This document shows, piece by piece, positions 1-45,295 of a stretch of DNA of 64,000 nt. The position numbers and the translations under genes were made by a program. The stretch lies in contig OY829661.1 in NCBI GenBank assembly GCA_963691815.1, forward strand, positions 17,298,849 to 17,362,848. Reading direction: 5' to 3'. Position 1 is the stretch's first letter. The number at the start of each line of letters is the position of its first letter. Source of the stretch: Echiichthys vipera (lineage: Eukaryota; Chordata; Actinopteri; Perciformes; Trachinidae). The notes below the pieces were generated by a model, which saw only the letters and a program-made list of their open reading frames with translations, was not told where the DNA came from and did no database searches.

Positions 1-248
1 CATCCTAAACACAGCATTTCTCAAAAGAATGGCGATTCATTGGTTTTCACATGAGGAGTATTAACACTGTGGACTGTCACATAGGGAAATAAATGCCTCA
101 GGTTATTAGAGAAAAGTTCAGATCCTAATCTTTACACCCTATTAAAGTTAAAATGTCACATGTAATTCAATCTCAAAATGAAATGCCACACTATAACTAC
201 ACACCAAATTCGTCAGTCTTCTTATAATTATCTCATTTTCCACCCTAG

Positions 249-33312
<33,064 letters not shown>

Positions 33313-34140
33313 GGTGCCTCAACAGCAGCTCATTTTATATATGATAGCAGACTGGGTGGGCTTGTGTTTGTATGTATATCACTGTAACCATAAAGGTCTC
33401 AGGCTCAATCCCAAAACACTGAGTTACTGTCGGAAACCGTGCATATGAGCATCAATTAAGTAACTAAATTGTACAGTGTCTGTCCTCCCTCACAACTTTT
33501 GCATATATGTATTTATGTGTGTGCTTCTGTGTTAAAGGGTAACACATAAATGTGCAGGCATAATATAATTTTATACAGTTGCAATTCATCAACCTCGGAA
33601 GAACAAGGCCTTTTTATGTCTGTTTTGATTATATCGACTCCATTTTCATCATTTCTATTGTCTTCTCCCCCCACATCTCCAGAGTTTGCTAATGCCTCAT
33701 AAATTGTCTCCAGATTTTTGGTCTGGTTGTGTTCATCAACAAGGAAGAACAGTGTACTAGTTTCTAGAACGTAAATTGCATAGGCATAAACAAACGCGTG
33801 GACAATTCTATTGTCTTTTTATAAGGATTTACACTGTTTACGACTGTGCAGTTTTATTGGGTCTGATATACAAAACTTCTATCAGACATCTGATAATTTT
33901 GATTTTTTTTTTCCTACATACTGTATTTCACCTCAACAATTATATAAAGCCATTGATATTCTCTTGTCAAATAGTGATATATTTTACCTGAATTGAAATT
34001 AAGTGATAGATTTGCTTATTCCAGCTAATCTAACTATCCATTTTTAGGCTTCTTTTTGAATATTCAATTGGTTAACTTTAATGCAAGTAGTGCAATTTCT
34101 AATATTGATGAATAAATGAGAAATCCCATCTGATGTGGTC
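33313..34140 (+). other. Probable wdr70 3' UTR
   Basis: The sequence after the stop codon is AT-rich and open to about the first canonical AATAAA (34111-34116). That signal is followed by a GT-rich stretch (tgatgtggtctgcttgc). The real end could be further downstream; another AATAAA lies at 35098-35103. Confidence 0.45.
34111..34116 (+). terminator. Candidate wdr70 polyadenylation signal AATAAA
   Basis: First AATAAA after the wdr70 stop codon, 800 b downstream, with a GU-rich element 15-30 b further on. No cleavage-site evidence is available. Confidence 0.45.
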
Positions 34141-35552
34141 TGCTTGCTAACTTTTCCTGTAGCTGCCAGTAGCTCCGTACAGGACGCTGATTGGTCCGAG
34201 CCCTGGTGGCTTGGACACAAACGCATTACTTGAAGCCTGAACAGATGGATTTTTTGTATGATCTTGTGATCCCGCAATTCTCCCGTGATATCATCTCAAG
34301 TATCCGGCAAGGTTAACATAATGGAGCCATTTCTTTGTTTTTCTCTTCCAATGACCTGTAAAGTGTCTAAAAATATTTCAACTGACAGAGAAAACCACAA
34401 CATACAGATCTAATCAAACACATGTTTGTGTTCTTTAAACATCTCTCTGGAATGCAACCTCTGCCTACAACAACAAACTAGATGTGTTTTTCATGCTTGT
34501 AACAAGAGAAATTTGAGTCACGTTTCATTCCACTGTATAAAATGTATTTTTTTGCAGCATGTTGATGAGTTTTTACTTAAAGTTGCTGTTTTTCACTCTG
34601 ATTCCCCATGTACACTGATATCTGATGCTACCAAAAACACAGAATTATTTACACTCCATATACCCGTCATTTAGCTAGTGTTTCTACTCAGTGACATACA
34701 ATGGGTGAAACTGTAGAGCAGTGTTAAATTCCTAGCCAACTAGAGTTACAAGCAGACAATTGAATTTTTTAGTGTCCTGGAAAACTTCCTGTGGCCATAA
34801 AATGAAGGAGACGGTAAAATACCAAGACAAGAAATATTGAAGAACTAAAACAATGAGTGATGTTTTTAAGAGTGTCTAAAGTGGAGAGCTGAGAGGAGAG
34901 GCTTCATGGGGGAGAGGCTGACGTCAAGTTCTTCTTGAGAAGAAGAGTTCTCAGCCAGCAGGAGGTGAGGAGTGACTGCTGTTTTATGAACCACTTGGCA
35001 CATGGAAAAGAGAGCCTGTGTGTGGAGCTGAAACCGTAGCCTCCAGGTGGAGGCATTTTAAGATGCAGACCTGTCAAAAGGGTCAGCTCATCCAAATAAT
35101 AAAGAAATATGTTCTTACTTACAATATCTACAGTGGTATCTATCTATGCTAAGTACAGAGGAGGTGAATGCTAGTTTGTGTGCCGCTCAAAGCATTCAAA
35201 AGTTTGAAAAACAATCAACCCCGGATACAGAGTCCTAATTATTCAGAGTATTCCACAGTCCTTTTTATGATTCATTTTCATTTTAACATCTTTCAACTCA
35301 AGAAATAGTCCCAAAGAAAACTTTCTTTTTGTGACCACAAGAAACCACCAATTACTGTTGGCACTGGATATGGAGGATAAAATCACACTTAACTTGACAG
35401 GAATAAACAAGTGGAAACCAGATTTGTGGACTAAAGAATAACACTGACAATAATTTATATTTTCCTAATTGGCAACAAATACATGACTCATGAGTATTGA
35501 AAGACAAACCGTCTGTGGTCTGTGGTACTTAGTCACAAGCCCATTGGTATTG

Positions 35553-35780
35553 CACAGCCAGACCTATTTCCACAGCGCTGTCTCAGTGCTAAGTATGGTC
35601 AGACTGCACGAGTTAACATTTCTGGGATAGGGAAAATTGTATTCAAATTTCTTTAAACCAATCACAATTGTCTTGAGCGGTGCTAAGCCCTGGATGCAGC
35701 AAAATAGGTAGCAGAAGCGGCCTGATGTGTGAGAGACTCGCCGCATGTCAGGCTTTCCCAGCACTGTACATCCGGTAAGC
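35553..35780. repeat. Interspersed DNA-element relic
   Basis: Carries 'catttctgggatagg', 'aaaccaatcacaattgtctt' and 'gcggtgctaagccctggatg'. These match the pattern of an abundant percomorph non-autonomous element ('accaatcagaatcgtcttgg...gtgctaagc'). Confidence 0.55.
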
Positions 35781-35939
35781 TGGACTACAAGCCCATTGGT
35801 TCCTACTAAAGACAGTAAAACTGTAACAACTTTTGAGCAAACAGTTGCTTATCTACACATCCAGCTGTAATGGAACAACATTTTCATTAATTTAGAGTCG
35901 TGTTTCTGGCCACGTGGTAAATATAAGTCCAGTATTTAC

Positions 35940-36200
35940 TGTCTTTTTTTTGGTTTGTACCAATTCCTGAGGGAATTATCTGTCTCTGCAAGACGCTACA
36001 TTATGTTCACCATCTATAGACGCTAACTTTGTCTGACTTTTTGTGCATGGCAGGTAAAGTGCAGTGGGTTATTAGAGCTGAAAACAGCTGCCTACATCTA
36101 AAAAACGATGCTGAAGAGAAACTGAACCAAAACATTAAAGTCGTTTGCTGTAAAACTTAAATAATGAGCCGAAGAATGACGGAACACTTCCTAGAGCTGA
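35940..36200. repeat. Interspersed repeat relic
   Basis: The segment with 'attagagctgaaaacagc', 'actgaaccaaaacattaaag' and 'tttgctgtaaaact' resembles another frequent percomorph repeat. Boundaries are approximate. Confidence 0.45.
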
Positions 36201-36744
36201 GCGATAGTTCTCTGGAATTTTGTCAGCTTTAATTATTAGTCCTCGGCACTGAAGAGACAAGTCACATTTTTGATACAAGACACCTCTTAAAAAGATTCTA
36301 TTAAGAAAATTAAGGGTAATATGTAGTGGTCCAAAATATTTAAAACTTGTGAGACTTGTGACTTGCTCTTGTCATACCTCAGCTATACATTGTTTACACA
36401 CCTTGAGCCCCTGCTTAATGACTCACTGTTTGTACCGCTGCCACCTTCTCATCAGCATATACAGATCTTCTTTGCACAGTGGAAACATTCTTGTGCGCCT
36501 TGATTTACAACTCAGTGCCGCTTTACGGCTAGCTTTTGTTTACTGTACGAACCTGGGCTATTGTTCAGGAATGCATGCCACGCTGTAGAGGCCATCTCTC
36601 AAACCGTCCCCACAGTTCTCCTTTTAACACAAATTTTCATCCTCAATTTTACATGATGCTTGTATAAACACATCGTAGACCAATTAGCACCATCTGGCAC
36701 CGGGGCATTATTTGCACATGTCAGAATACCAAGAGACACGCTCA

Positions 36745-38523
36745 TTTAATAGAAACAAGTTTAATTCTGTAAAAAGTTATAAAATGAATATTGTACAAAA
36801 ATAAAGTTTGCAGAGAGCTTTGGTTCTGTAACACAAAACAAGTGAGACGACATGACAGGTTTTTTCACAGATGTGTTAACACGTCAAGGAGTGAAAATGA
36901 CATCCAATCCTTCTTTCTTATATTAACACTGAGGATTCCTTTGCATCTTTACCTTTCGCTAGTTTACCTTTGCAATCGAAACCAGAGGACTAATCTCCAA
37001 GGAACAGTTGAGCAAACAGTCATGAAGATGAGAGGGCTAGTGGTCACAGTTTACACACTTTAATGTATGGTATCGGAGAGTAGCGAGGTGCTCTGAGGCT
37101 TCTGGGAAGTCTCCTAACTGCACATTCTCATCTGGAAAGGCTTATGCACAAATCAGTTGTTAAAGGGGAAGATGATCCAATTGATGAGGTATGCTGTGAT
37201 AAAAGCTAGAGTTTTTTTTTCCCTGTGTGTAGTGTTTGGCCTAAATTCAGCTTGATGCAGTGGATTTGTTCTGTGTGCAGGGGGGATTACAAAGTAAAGC
37301 TGGCTTGCTTGCTGCTGGGTGGGCACGGATACCTTGGTCCCTAATCCGTGCTAACATCAAGACCTACCCGAGGGCTCTCTTTGTTCCACTTAAAACGATC
37401 CCCTCGCAGGGTCTCAATGGGCACAGCAACATGTTTTTTAAAGAGCCTCTCTCTTTTTTTCCTGGATGTATATTTGTGTACAGTTTGATTGCTGAACAAG
37501 TTATTACATGTAGAAAGTGTGTTGTTGAGTTTACCCACCATATCCCCTCTGTAATTCCAGAACATATTCTTTTGTCCAAACGTCTAGTCTTAAGATATTT
37601 ACATCAGTTGCACGATGACAGCCACTACAGTAGCTAGATCTACCTTAAACTGCCTTCACCAATATGCCTTTTGCCCATGGGGATATTTGGTTAAGACTCA
37701 TGTTAGAGGATCACTTTCAAATCCCCTTTCAAGGAGTAAGACCTGTCTGTCAGAGTCGAGACAGAAACACAAGCAGTCTTGTGAACTTTAAAGCCTATTG
37801 GGACAGCAACCGCTGCAAAGCCTTTGCTCAGACTTGGTGCGAGGCCAGAGTGTGGTTTCGGGTAACGTATGCTGATAGGCAGGTATTCTAGCAGCTTCTG
37901 TACTATGTGACTCAAAGGATGGATCCTCAAAGGCACCTGCAGATCCTTAGTGACCACTTCTCTCATGTGTTAGTGGTGATGTGAAATCTATATTGGGTTA
38001 TTCATTTGAAAATTGTCTTCAAAATAAACAGCAGCAACAAGTTATTTGCTGAGAGAGCAGCATCTGATGTACCCCCTGTTTTAGCATGGTCACATCGGGG
38101 AAAATGAGGTGGGAAGAAAAAAAATGACCATGCTGTCCCTCAAAAGGCTCCAAAACAACAGATCAATTCAATCAAAAATCTTCTATTGGTCCCCTCATCT
38201 GTGTCTCTTTCTACAATCCCTTAACTGGATAGCAACTGATGATCCTTTTGAGTCATGAATTGAGAAACTCTGGAATCTAAGTGAAGCGTATAAGCGTCAT
38301 TTGGATGCGTGGGTGAGTGTTGAGCAGTTCTGGATCACCTTTTTTTAGTTTGAGAAAATGCTCCAAATTGGCACCATCCAGGACAAACAAAGCGTTTAAA
38401 TAAATAAGAAAAACAACAATTTCTTTCATGAAATGGATTGAAATAAATAACAATAAGTTAATTCCCACCTTAATAAATATACCTTTTACACACACGTGTA
38501 TATATGTATACATATATATACAT

Positions 38524-38566
<43 letters not shown>

Positions 38567-39148
38567 TTTATATAGATGCGTACCAAAAAGTCTTTGCTGA
38601 ACTCTGGTGTGGTATTTGTCATTGGATCTGAATGTAAATGTCAACATCCAGCCTTTGCAGTGAAAGTGATTTAGACTGCAGCTGAATATACTCCTTGAAT
38701 CCCCGCTTTAATCTGGAGTTTTAGGAGCAAACTATGGAAAAATTGATGTTCCTGGGAAAATTAAATTCCTCCAGAAAAAAAAAACAAGCCGGCTAAGTCA
38801 GAAGTTTTCTTCACTCTCACCTTTTTAGACAGCAGTTAGCAACTCTGGAAGTGTAACAGTATCGTTTCTCCTGCAGATTGGTACAGGCCTCAAACATTTC
38901 TGCATGTGTTTGAACCGTCAAATACTGGTCAGGGGGGATCTGAAGGACCGAGCATGGACTATCATAGTTGAACGTACAGTTTGCTTCTTCAACGGCTGTT
39001 CCATCGTCTTTAAGGTTGACGAATACTGACATAAATTAAAGACAATACACTCCCTCTTTGACCTTGTACGCCCACAGTCCAACAGAGATCCCACCAGCTT
39101 GTAAAGGTGATCCTTAGTTCACTGATTCTGGTCACATCTGTCCCTTTC
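36745..39148 (-). other. Probable gdnf 3' UTR
   Basis: Sequence downstream of the gdnf stop codon. Candidate ATTAAA signals on this strand are at 36745-36750 and 36760-36765; a nearer one is at 38707-38712. Mammalian GDNF also has a 3' UTR of several kilobases. The end is inferred. The segment contains a compound (CA)/(TA) microsatellite. Confidence 0.35.
38488..38563 (+). repeat. Compound (CA)/(TA) microsatellite
   Basis: Mixed cacacgtgtatatatg and (ca)n pieces run into about 15 uninterrupted AT units (38533-38562). It lies in the probable gdnf 3' UTR. Confidence 0.9.
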
Positions 39149-39708
39149 TCAGACACAGCCACACTTCCTGGCAGAATGTTTCTTCAGTGTGTGATACACT
39201 ACATTGTCGTCCAAGAAAGATAAGTCATCATCAAAAGCGATTGGTCGACAGCAGGTGCGAGAAGGAGTGTCCTTGTCCAGCTTCTTGTTGTGTGTGAGGT
39301 TGTTGAGGATCTTGTCATAGTTGGTCTCTGCCTCCGCACAGGGGCCACTGCAGTACCGGAAGATCAGCTCCTCTTTAGTCTGGTAGCCCAGCCCCAAGTC
39401 CGTCACATTGAGGTGGATCTCCTTTAGCAAGCAGCCTCTGGTCTGCACCGATATCGTCTCCCTACCCTTCTCGCCCCGCCCTCCTTTACCGCCTCTACTT
39501 CCCCCTCGCCCCCGACCACGCCTCCTGTCACCATGTCCTCTTCTCTCGCCTCTTGGGCCTCCTGTGTTTGCTGCTCCTCTCTGTCTCTGCTCTCTCCGTC
39601 CCTTGGAGCCGCTGCTGGGCTCTGAAGATCTCCGTAGTCTGCCAATGGTAGCCTCAATAAAATCCATTACATCATCAAACTGCTCTGGATAGGGACCTGC
39701 GATGTCAT
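39149..39708 (-). CDS. gdnf: gdnf exon encoding mature factor
   Basis: Opens after a ctttcag acceptor with DIAGPYPEQFDDVMDFIEAT, passes the RLRR cleavage site, and ends KKHSARKCGCV then TGA. The knot region (NVTDLGLGYQTKEELIFRYC and CCRPIAFDDDLSFLDDN) is nearly invariant relative to human GDNF. Residues about 104-152 are dominated by R and G. Confidence 0.97.
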
Positions 39709-42700
39709 CTGAAAGATACAGAAGAAACATATTCACTTATAAAGCTGGTATTAAAATAGTAATTCCATCACTAGCATGGATCCTCTGAAATGTCACCTAA
39801 ACAACATGGTAATCAATGATCTACTGCTTTCGTATGAGCAGATAAGATTGAATATCCCTGTGGGAAAAAGTAATCAAACATGATAAAACCACATGGTATG
39901 AAAACACTGCAGAAACCAGAAATTTCAGCAAAAAAAAATACATATATACGTATATAAAATTTTAAAAAGCATGCATTTAGGTAAGAAATCATCACACCAT
40001 GTTAGATGAGAATGGAAAGGGTTGGCGCAATTTCAGTTGAACAGTGTAGCCTACCATTATACTGAACTTAATCAGGGATAAATCAATAGGTCTTATGGCA
40101 TGATTTGGTTAAAACTATGCCCAGTTAAAGGTTCAAAGTATAACTTTTGTTTCTATTACATTAGTGTCACAGTTAAGTGAACTGCAGTCTGCATCCTGCT
40201 GCTTGTGCTCACGTGCTTGCACTCCATGGTGTATGAATCGGCCCAAACAGTGAGACTGAACATGATTGGTTAGCCAGCTCGCTGTAACTTAGCTACGCTG
40301 CATGGATGTGGCATTGGTTTCTCTGTAACATCAGTTGACAAAGTAATTTTCAGAGGGCAAGTCAGCCGGATCAGCCCCCGGGAGTCTATGTCAGCTAGAT
40401 AGTAATTCATATGCTAGTAAGCAAGCTAACATTAGCTAACCAGCTTAAACCACATATTTTCACATGTCAGTGTTTTACCAGCACCCGGGGAAATGGTTTT
40501 GTTGTAACACCTTCATTCCCATGCACACTGTTGGCTGTAGTGAAGCTGAAGAGAGGCAAGGGACCCGAAAATGCGCAAAACATCACAGCCTTTGGATTTT
40601 ATTGTAAAATTCTCCCACGAGTCCTTTACATGCATTTGACATGATACATACAGTCTGATAAAGATAACCCCAAATTTTCATTTATTCCCATTCATTTTCC
40701 CATAAATTCTTGTCAATTAACATAGAAAGTTTCCACCTTAAATATTCCCTTAATTCTGCAATCCTTGATTTGAAAATCACTAAATTCATGAAAAAAATGT
40801 CGATGGTATACAAAAGCATGACATACTTAATAGAGTAAATCAGTCAATTTTGGGAAATGCACTTTTTATGGACGGCTAGCCCAGCTCTCTCCAACAATAA
40901 CAAACCCAGCCCACTACCACCTCTAAAGATAAGTGACCTGTTGTTTGTTTAATCTGTACAAATGTGAGCGTGGTAATGATCTTCTCATTTAATTCATCTT
41001 AATTCTGAACATAAAAGCGTTTATAAAAAAAAAAATGTCAAGCCTACTCCTTCGAATGTACAAATGCAGATATGTACATAATATAGCTTTATATATGATA
41101 TGTACGTTTACATAACTTCTACCAAATCGAGCAAAAAACATTCCAGAATGAGACATTTAGGGAAAAACAAAAACGTTGACTATACATGCTTATGGCCAGC
41201 CAGCATGTGCACGGTAAAGTGTTCGAAAATATGTCCAAATAATGAAAAATGTGCAGATCAGAAAAGGTGCATGCTGATTTATTTAGATACGTCTCAGGTG
41301 GAGGAATGCAGAAAGCAGTCCAGAGTTGGTTAAATGGACGTGCAGGTGCCCTACTTTAGATCTTTTCAAGATGGCTGTTGGGGAATGAGTTGGAGGCTAA
41401 AGGTCAGTGGGTGTTGTCAATTTAATTTCAGGAATTGATGTAGTCAAAGAAGAAGAACATTTGTAATCTGTAATGATGGGATGCAGGCAGACTTGATTTT
41501 GCATTACTAACATGGTTCGGCATGCTACCTACATTAGATTTCATTCTCACAGAACTTTTGTTGTTGTTAAAGGTTGTTCAGATATACAAGTTACAACTTA
41601 AGTTAACCCTGTTTGCTTTCACCCACCTATTGAGTGTATTGATACGGTAGGCCCAGACCAATTACACCGCCAAGAGAGACGCATTTTCAGTTATTTCAAT
41701 ATTTCATGGATAACATTTTTAAAATGCCAAGTCTTCAAAGGCCAAATACAAGGAAATCATATGCTTTGAGTCAATTAGATGAGGCAGATTTTAGTCTCCT
41801 TGAAACTCAAAACATGCACCAGCACAGCTCTCCACCATCTGCTGCAAGGAGCAGTGAGGACTGAGTGAAAGTCTTGGACCCTCCTGTGTTACATGTTGAC
41901 TCTATTATGGAATAAAGTTTCTCCTACTCCAATGCCTGCAGGTCTGGCTAAAATGAACTATGCATGAGAATCATGAAGACATATTGTTCTGAAATGAATC
42001 AATTGGTCTCTACTTGCGTTACCTATGAGTGTATATCGATGTGTGTCAAGAAGTCAGGGCAACGGGGTGCGATGTCTGGCAGGTGGTGTTGTGGTTAACA
42101 CAGTCTCTCTATTGCAGTGTTACCTATCTCTCTTGTCTTACCTGTTCCTCTAGCAGCACACAGCGCCATCTGATCCGCCTGTGCTCCACAGCTGATTGGG
42201 CTGCCACTCGTATATCAGGTGAGCCTGGGCCAATCTGTTTAGACAGAACTGCCCTTTGATTTAGACACCTCCTTTTGTATGTTAGCTGACAGGCAGGGTG
42301 GCTACAGTGTATCACTGCTGACAGACTTGGCCGCTGGCAGCAAACGGAGTGATTCATGTTGCAAATTGTGCTATTATTTGCAGAGTCATTGGCTGAATAC
42401 TACAAAAATCAGTGTCGTTGTGCAGTTTAATGCGCAAAATTTAAAGACTCCTCCCCTCTTGGAGCTACAGTGTTATTTACATTATTAGTGCATAGTTAAT
42501 GGTTTGGGGTTACAAGGAACATCAGTGATGTCACCATGGTCCAAACAAGAATATGAGGTGGCAGGAGAAACATTTGTCGAAATGTTCCATTCCTTATCTA
42601 GTTCTTGGCGGCCTCTTCTTCTGTGTGAAGATGATACAGTGTCACATTGATCCAAACAAAATAAATCCCTGCCCACTGTCTGTTAAAATTAACATAAACA

Positions 42701-43562
42701 CAGAACTCTCACTTGATGCTGAAAACTTTCCAGGATGGTTCACACTCTCCGCTGAAAATTCCTGCGACCTGGTTCACACTGCTTCTCTAAAACCATGATT
42801 TCTGTCTTTTGGCATATGGTTAAAGGTCATTGGTCTATTTGTCGCAGAGAGGCAGAGGTGAACGTAAACACCTCTGAGATTGGAGCTGCTCATACTCCTA
42901 TTCATGCTTCATGCTTGTTTTGACATCACTGTGATGCAACCCACAGCAGCAATAAAACACAAATTGAGATCTTCCGTTTGATAACCTGCCTGTCTGAGAG
43001 TCTTATCAATGTAGGACTCTCCGCTGTAGGCTCAACCCACTGGCTATCACTTTACCTGCTGTTTCCTAAGTGTAATTAGTGTTGAATACTGGGCCTGCAA
43101 ACTAACTGATATGCATGTCCTGTTATTCATCTCAAAAGTCAACACATGGCAATGCACGACAAGTAGATGAAGACACAATAGTTTTTCCTATACCTTACCT
43201 TTTCCTATGCTTAAATGATTTGTTGCACGTTATTTAATGGTTTGCACAAGCAGCACATATCTGTATTGTGACCCCCATGTGGCACAATTATCTGTCATTC
43301 AGGAAACTATCACTGCACATCACAAATGATTTTGTCAAAACATGCTGTGCGCCTTACATTGATCCTCCATGGAGATCTCCTGCAGGTTGTGGTCTTCACG
43401 CTGGAACGCTGGCTCTTCGTCCTTCACAGACAGGGACGCAGAATCACTGTAGCTGCTGGGGAAATAAGTCCTCTTGGCTGGCTGAGTGTTTTGGTAGAGA
43501 GGCCGTGTAGCAACAGAGCTCAGGAGCAACAAACACGTGGCCAAAACATCCCATAACTTCAT
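39149..43562 (-). CDS. gdnf: Glial cell line-derived neurotrophic factor precursor (gdnf), two coding exons
   Basis: Two coding exons, 43562-43358 and 39708-39149, join through a split Tyr codon into 254 residues. The sequence starts MKLWDVLATCLLLLSSVAT, a signal peptide of about 19 residues matching the conserved MKLWDV start of GDNF. A propeptide follows to the furin-type site RLRR at 92-95, then an Arg/Gly-rich stretch to about 152, then the TGF-beta-superfamily cystine knot. All seven knot cysteines are present (161, 188, 192, 221, 222, 251, 253). N-glycosylation sites are N169 (NVT) and N205 (NLT). GDNF is a secreted homodimer that binds GFRalpha1 and activates RET; it supports neurons, enteric nervous system and kidney development. 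At 254 residues it is longer than human GDNF (211), mainly through the basic insert. Teleosts have gdnfa and gdnfb; I cannot say which paralogue this is. Confidence 0.96.
40125..40640. repeat. Interspersed repeat relic in gdnf intron
   Basis: Contains 'caaagtataacttttg', 'agcaagctaacattagctaac' and related phrases of a repeat common in percomorph genomes. Boundaries are uncertain. Confidence 0.4.
40843..40985. repeat. Interspersed repeat relic in gdnf intron
   Basis: 'tcaattttgggaaatgcac', 'ggctagcccagctctctcc', 'ccacctctaaagat' and 'tttgtttaatctgtacaaa' follow the order of a very common percomorph repeat ('agcctggctctgtcc...acctctaaagctca...tttaatccgtacaaa'). Confidence 0.6.
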
Positions 43563-43588
43563 CTTAGACTCAGTTCCTATGAAGAAAG
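43358..43588 (-). CDS. gdnf: gdnf exon with start codon and signal peptide
   Basis: The ATG is at 43562-43560; coding runs to 43358 with 205 nt. About 26 nt of 5' UTR precede it if the ttttttgcag acceptor is used; a second AG 12 b further in (cttcatag) is an alternative. It encodes the signal peptide and propeptide up to EISMEDQ, followed by donor gtaagg. The start is chosen because it gives the conserved MKLWDV beginning. Confidence 0.93.
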
Positions 43589-43649
43589 CTGCAAAAAATA
43601 AGATATTACTTTTTATTTGAAATAGGGAGTTAAAACAAACTGATTTAAC

Positions 43650-43684
<35 letters not shown>

Positions 43685-44517
43685 GAAATCTAAATACACT
43701 CACAGTCAAAACAGAATCAAGGCCAACTGCTGTTTATAATGAAGTCAGCAAAGAGTTTAAAACTGTGGCCAGACCTACTCTGACTCATTCTGTATTAATA
43801 AATGTGTCATCATGTCAGGAGGCTTTGATCTTTACGTCTTTACTATCTCATAGTGGGGTTTGTTGTAAATATGAATGCCTGACCAAACCCACCAGAAATT
43901 CGAAATAAATGAACCACAATGAAAAATTGCCTATTATGTGGGCTACTTTATAATAAGATAAGATACCCACAACTTAGATGAATAAAAACATAGATGTATG
44001 CGTAAAAGTACTTTTGTTTCCAAATTACAAGAATTTGTAATCGCCAGCAGACTTATAGCAGGATTATAAAATGATATAATATTCATGTTGTTGTGATATC
44101 AGGCGAGCTCTTACTACTTGTAATGAGCCACGGAGGGTGCGCCTCCCTCAAAACTGCGTTGGTTAAAGCACGCACCAAAGCGTGTTGGCAACGATAGCCT
44201 AAATAATGGTGTGAGTTGGCCAGATGGCGATCCCCAAAGCTTACGTGACTCTGTCTAATGGCATGTTGAGTCTGCAGTAAACCTAAACAGATATGCATGG
44301 ATAAATACTGGGCTTAAACATGCTATGCAAAAAGTCCTAACAAAATGCATAACTTGCATTTTTTTCATTTTGGTTCGCTGTTTCGACGAAAACCACTGAA
44401 GTGAGGCTCGTGTGTCCTTTGCGCACAAATTATCAGAGGACATGAGACTTTTATTTTACACTCTCAAATGATAAAACATAAAAACGAATATCTAATGCTG
44501 CACTTACCTTAAATATG
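43589..44517 (-). other. gdnf 5' intron
   Basis: Inferred intron between the noncoding first exon (donor gtaagtg) and the signal-peptide exon. It contains an (AAT)11 array and otherwise AT-rich sequence. Confidence 0.6.
43651..43683 (+). repeat. (TAA)11 microsatellite
   Basis: Eleven trinucleotide units without interruption, about 60 b upstream of the gdnf signal-peptide exon acceptor in the 5' intron. Confidence 0.97.
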
Positions 44518-45272
44518 GCCCATGCAGACCTGAAACTTGCTTGGCTGCTGGCGTTAAAATCCAAAACAGAAAACGCGACTCATTTAGTGTCCAAAGCTGA
44601 ATCAGCTACATGAAACGTTCAACGGCCACAATCCTTAAAACGAGTTCAAATTCGGTTCATGTCCTGAAAGAAACAAAAGCTGAAATAACCGCACCAGGTG
44701 TGTTTCTCATACTCCGATCCGGCGCAGCAACCAAAACCATGCGTCTTTTCCAAACACTTTGGAGTCCAAAGGTAGGTGTTGAAGAGAGCGGACCGAGTGC
44801 CACTGCGCCTCACGGGGGTACAGTTGCAGTCGCTGATTAATTGGATGCTACGTTTCCACGTTGGAAATCCGAGAGAGCTCCACCATCTCCGACTGAAAGG
44901 AGTCCAATGAAGACATCAGCGTCTCCGGCGCATAAACTGGGGGCGCAAAGGGTGCGCAATATGCGTTTCCCAGAGCGCAAGAAGCTCTTGTCTGCCTCTT
45001 GATAAATAGTTACAGCGCCGTTATATCCAGAACTGCGTTAAATTTTCATAATCGCCAACATCCGACAGTATCTTGACATGGTAAACAACACAGATGGGGG
45101 TATTTATTTTCCATTTTTTTCCTCCGGGTCAGATAGTGTCTATACAGCTCGAAGAGTTTCCACACGCGTTGTCCTCATACTGGACTGAAGCAGGACAGAT
45201 GTCTGCGCATAACACCGCACCGGGCGCAGAAGGCAGTTTGGAGAGATTTATAGTTAAGTGCGCTCTGACGTT
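44518..45272 (-). other. gdnf: Probable gdnf 5' noncoding exon
   Basis: Ends at a strong donor (AAG|gtaagtg read on the minus strand). It would start about 25-30 b downstream of the TATA box. The sequence is richer in CpG than its surroundings (e.g. gtctccggcgcataaactgg). Known GDNF genes have a noncoding first exon. The full 750-b extent is inferred, and splicing inside it cannot be excluded. Confidence 0.45.
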
Positions 45273-45295
45273 TGGGGCAGTTGGTGTCCGCCCCT

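Larger units (their letters stand above)
34141..36740. other. Convergent intergenic segment between wdr70 and gdnf
   Basis: No gene seen. It contains two recognisable interspersed repeats (listed) and AT-rich sequence. It is the space between the 3' ends of the two tail-to-tail genes. Confidence 0.6.
39709..43357 (-). other. gdnf intron between coding exons
   Basis: A 3.65-kb intron with donor gtaagg and acceptor ctttcag. It holds two recognisable repeat relics near 40.1-41.0 kb. I see no additional exon or RNA gene in the remainder. Confidence 0.75.

Noticed and set aside
39408..39692. 94-codon plus-strand frame antisense to gdnf
   Set aside because: It is the shadow of the pyrimidine-rich complement of the gdnf Arg/Gly codons, with no domain.
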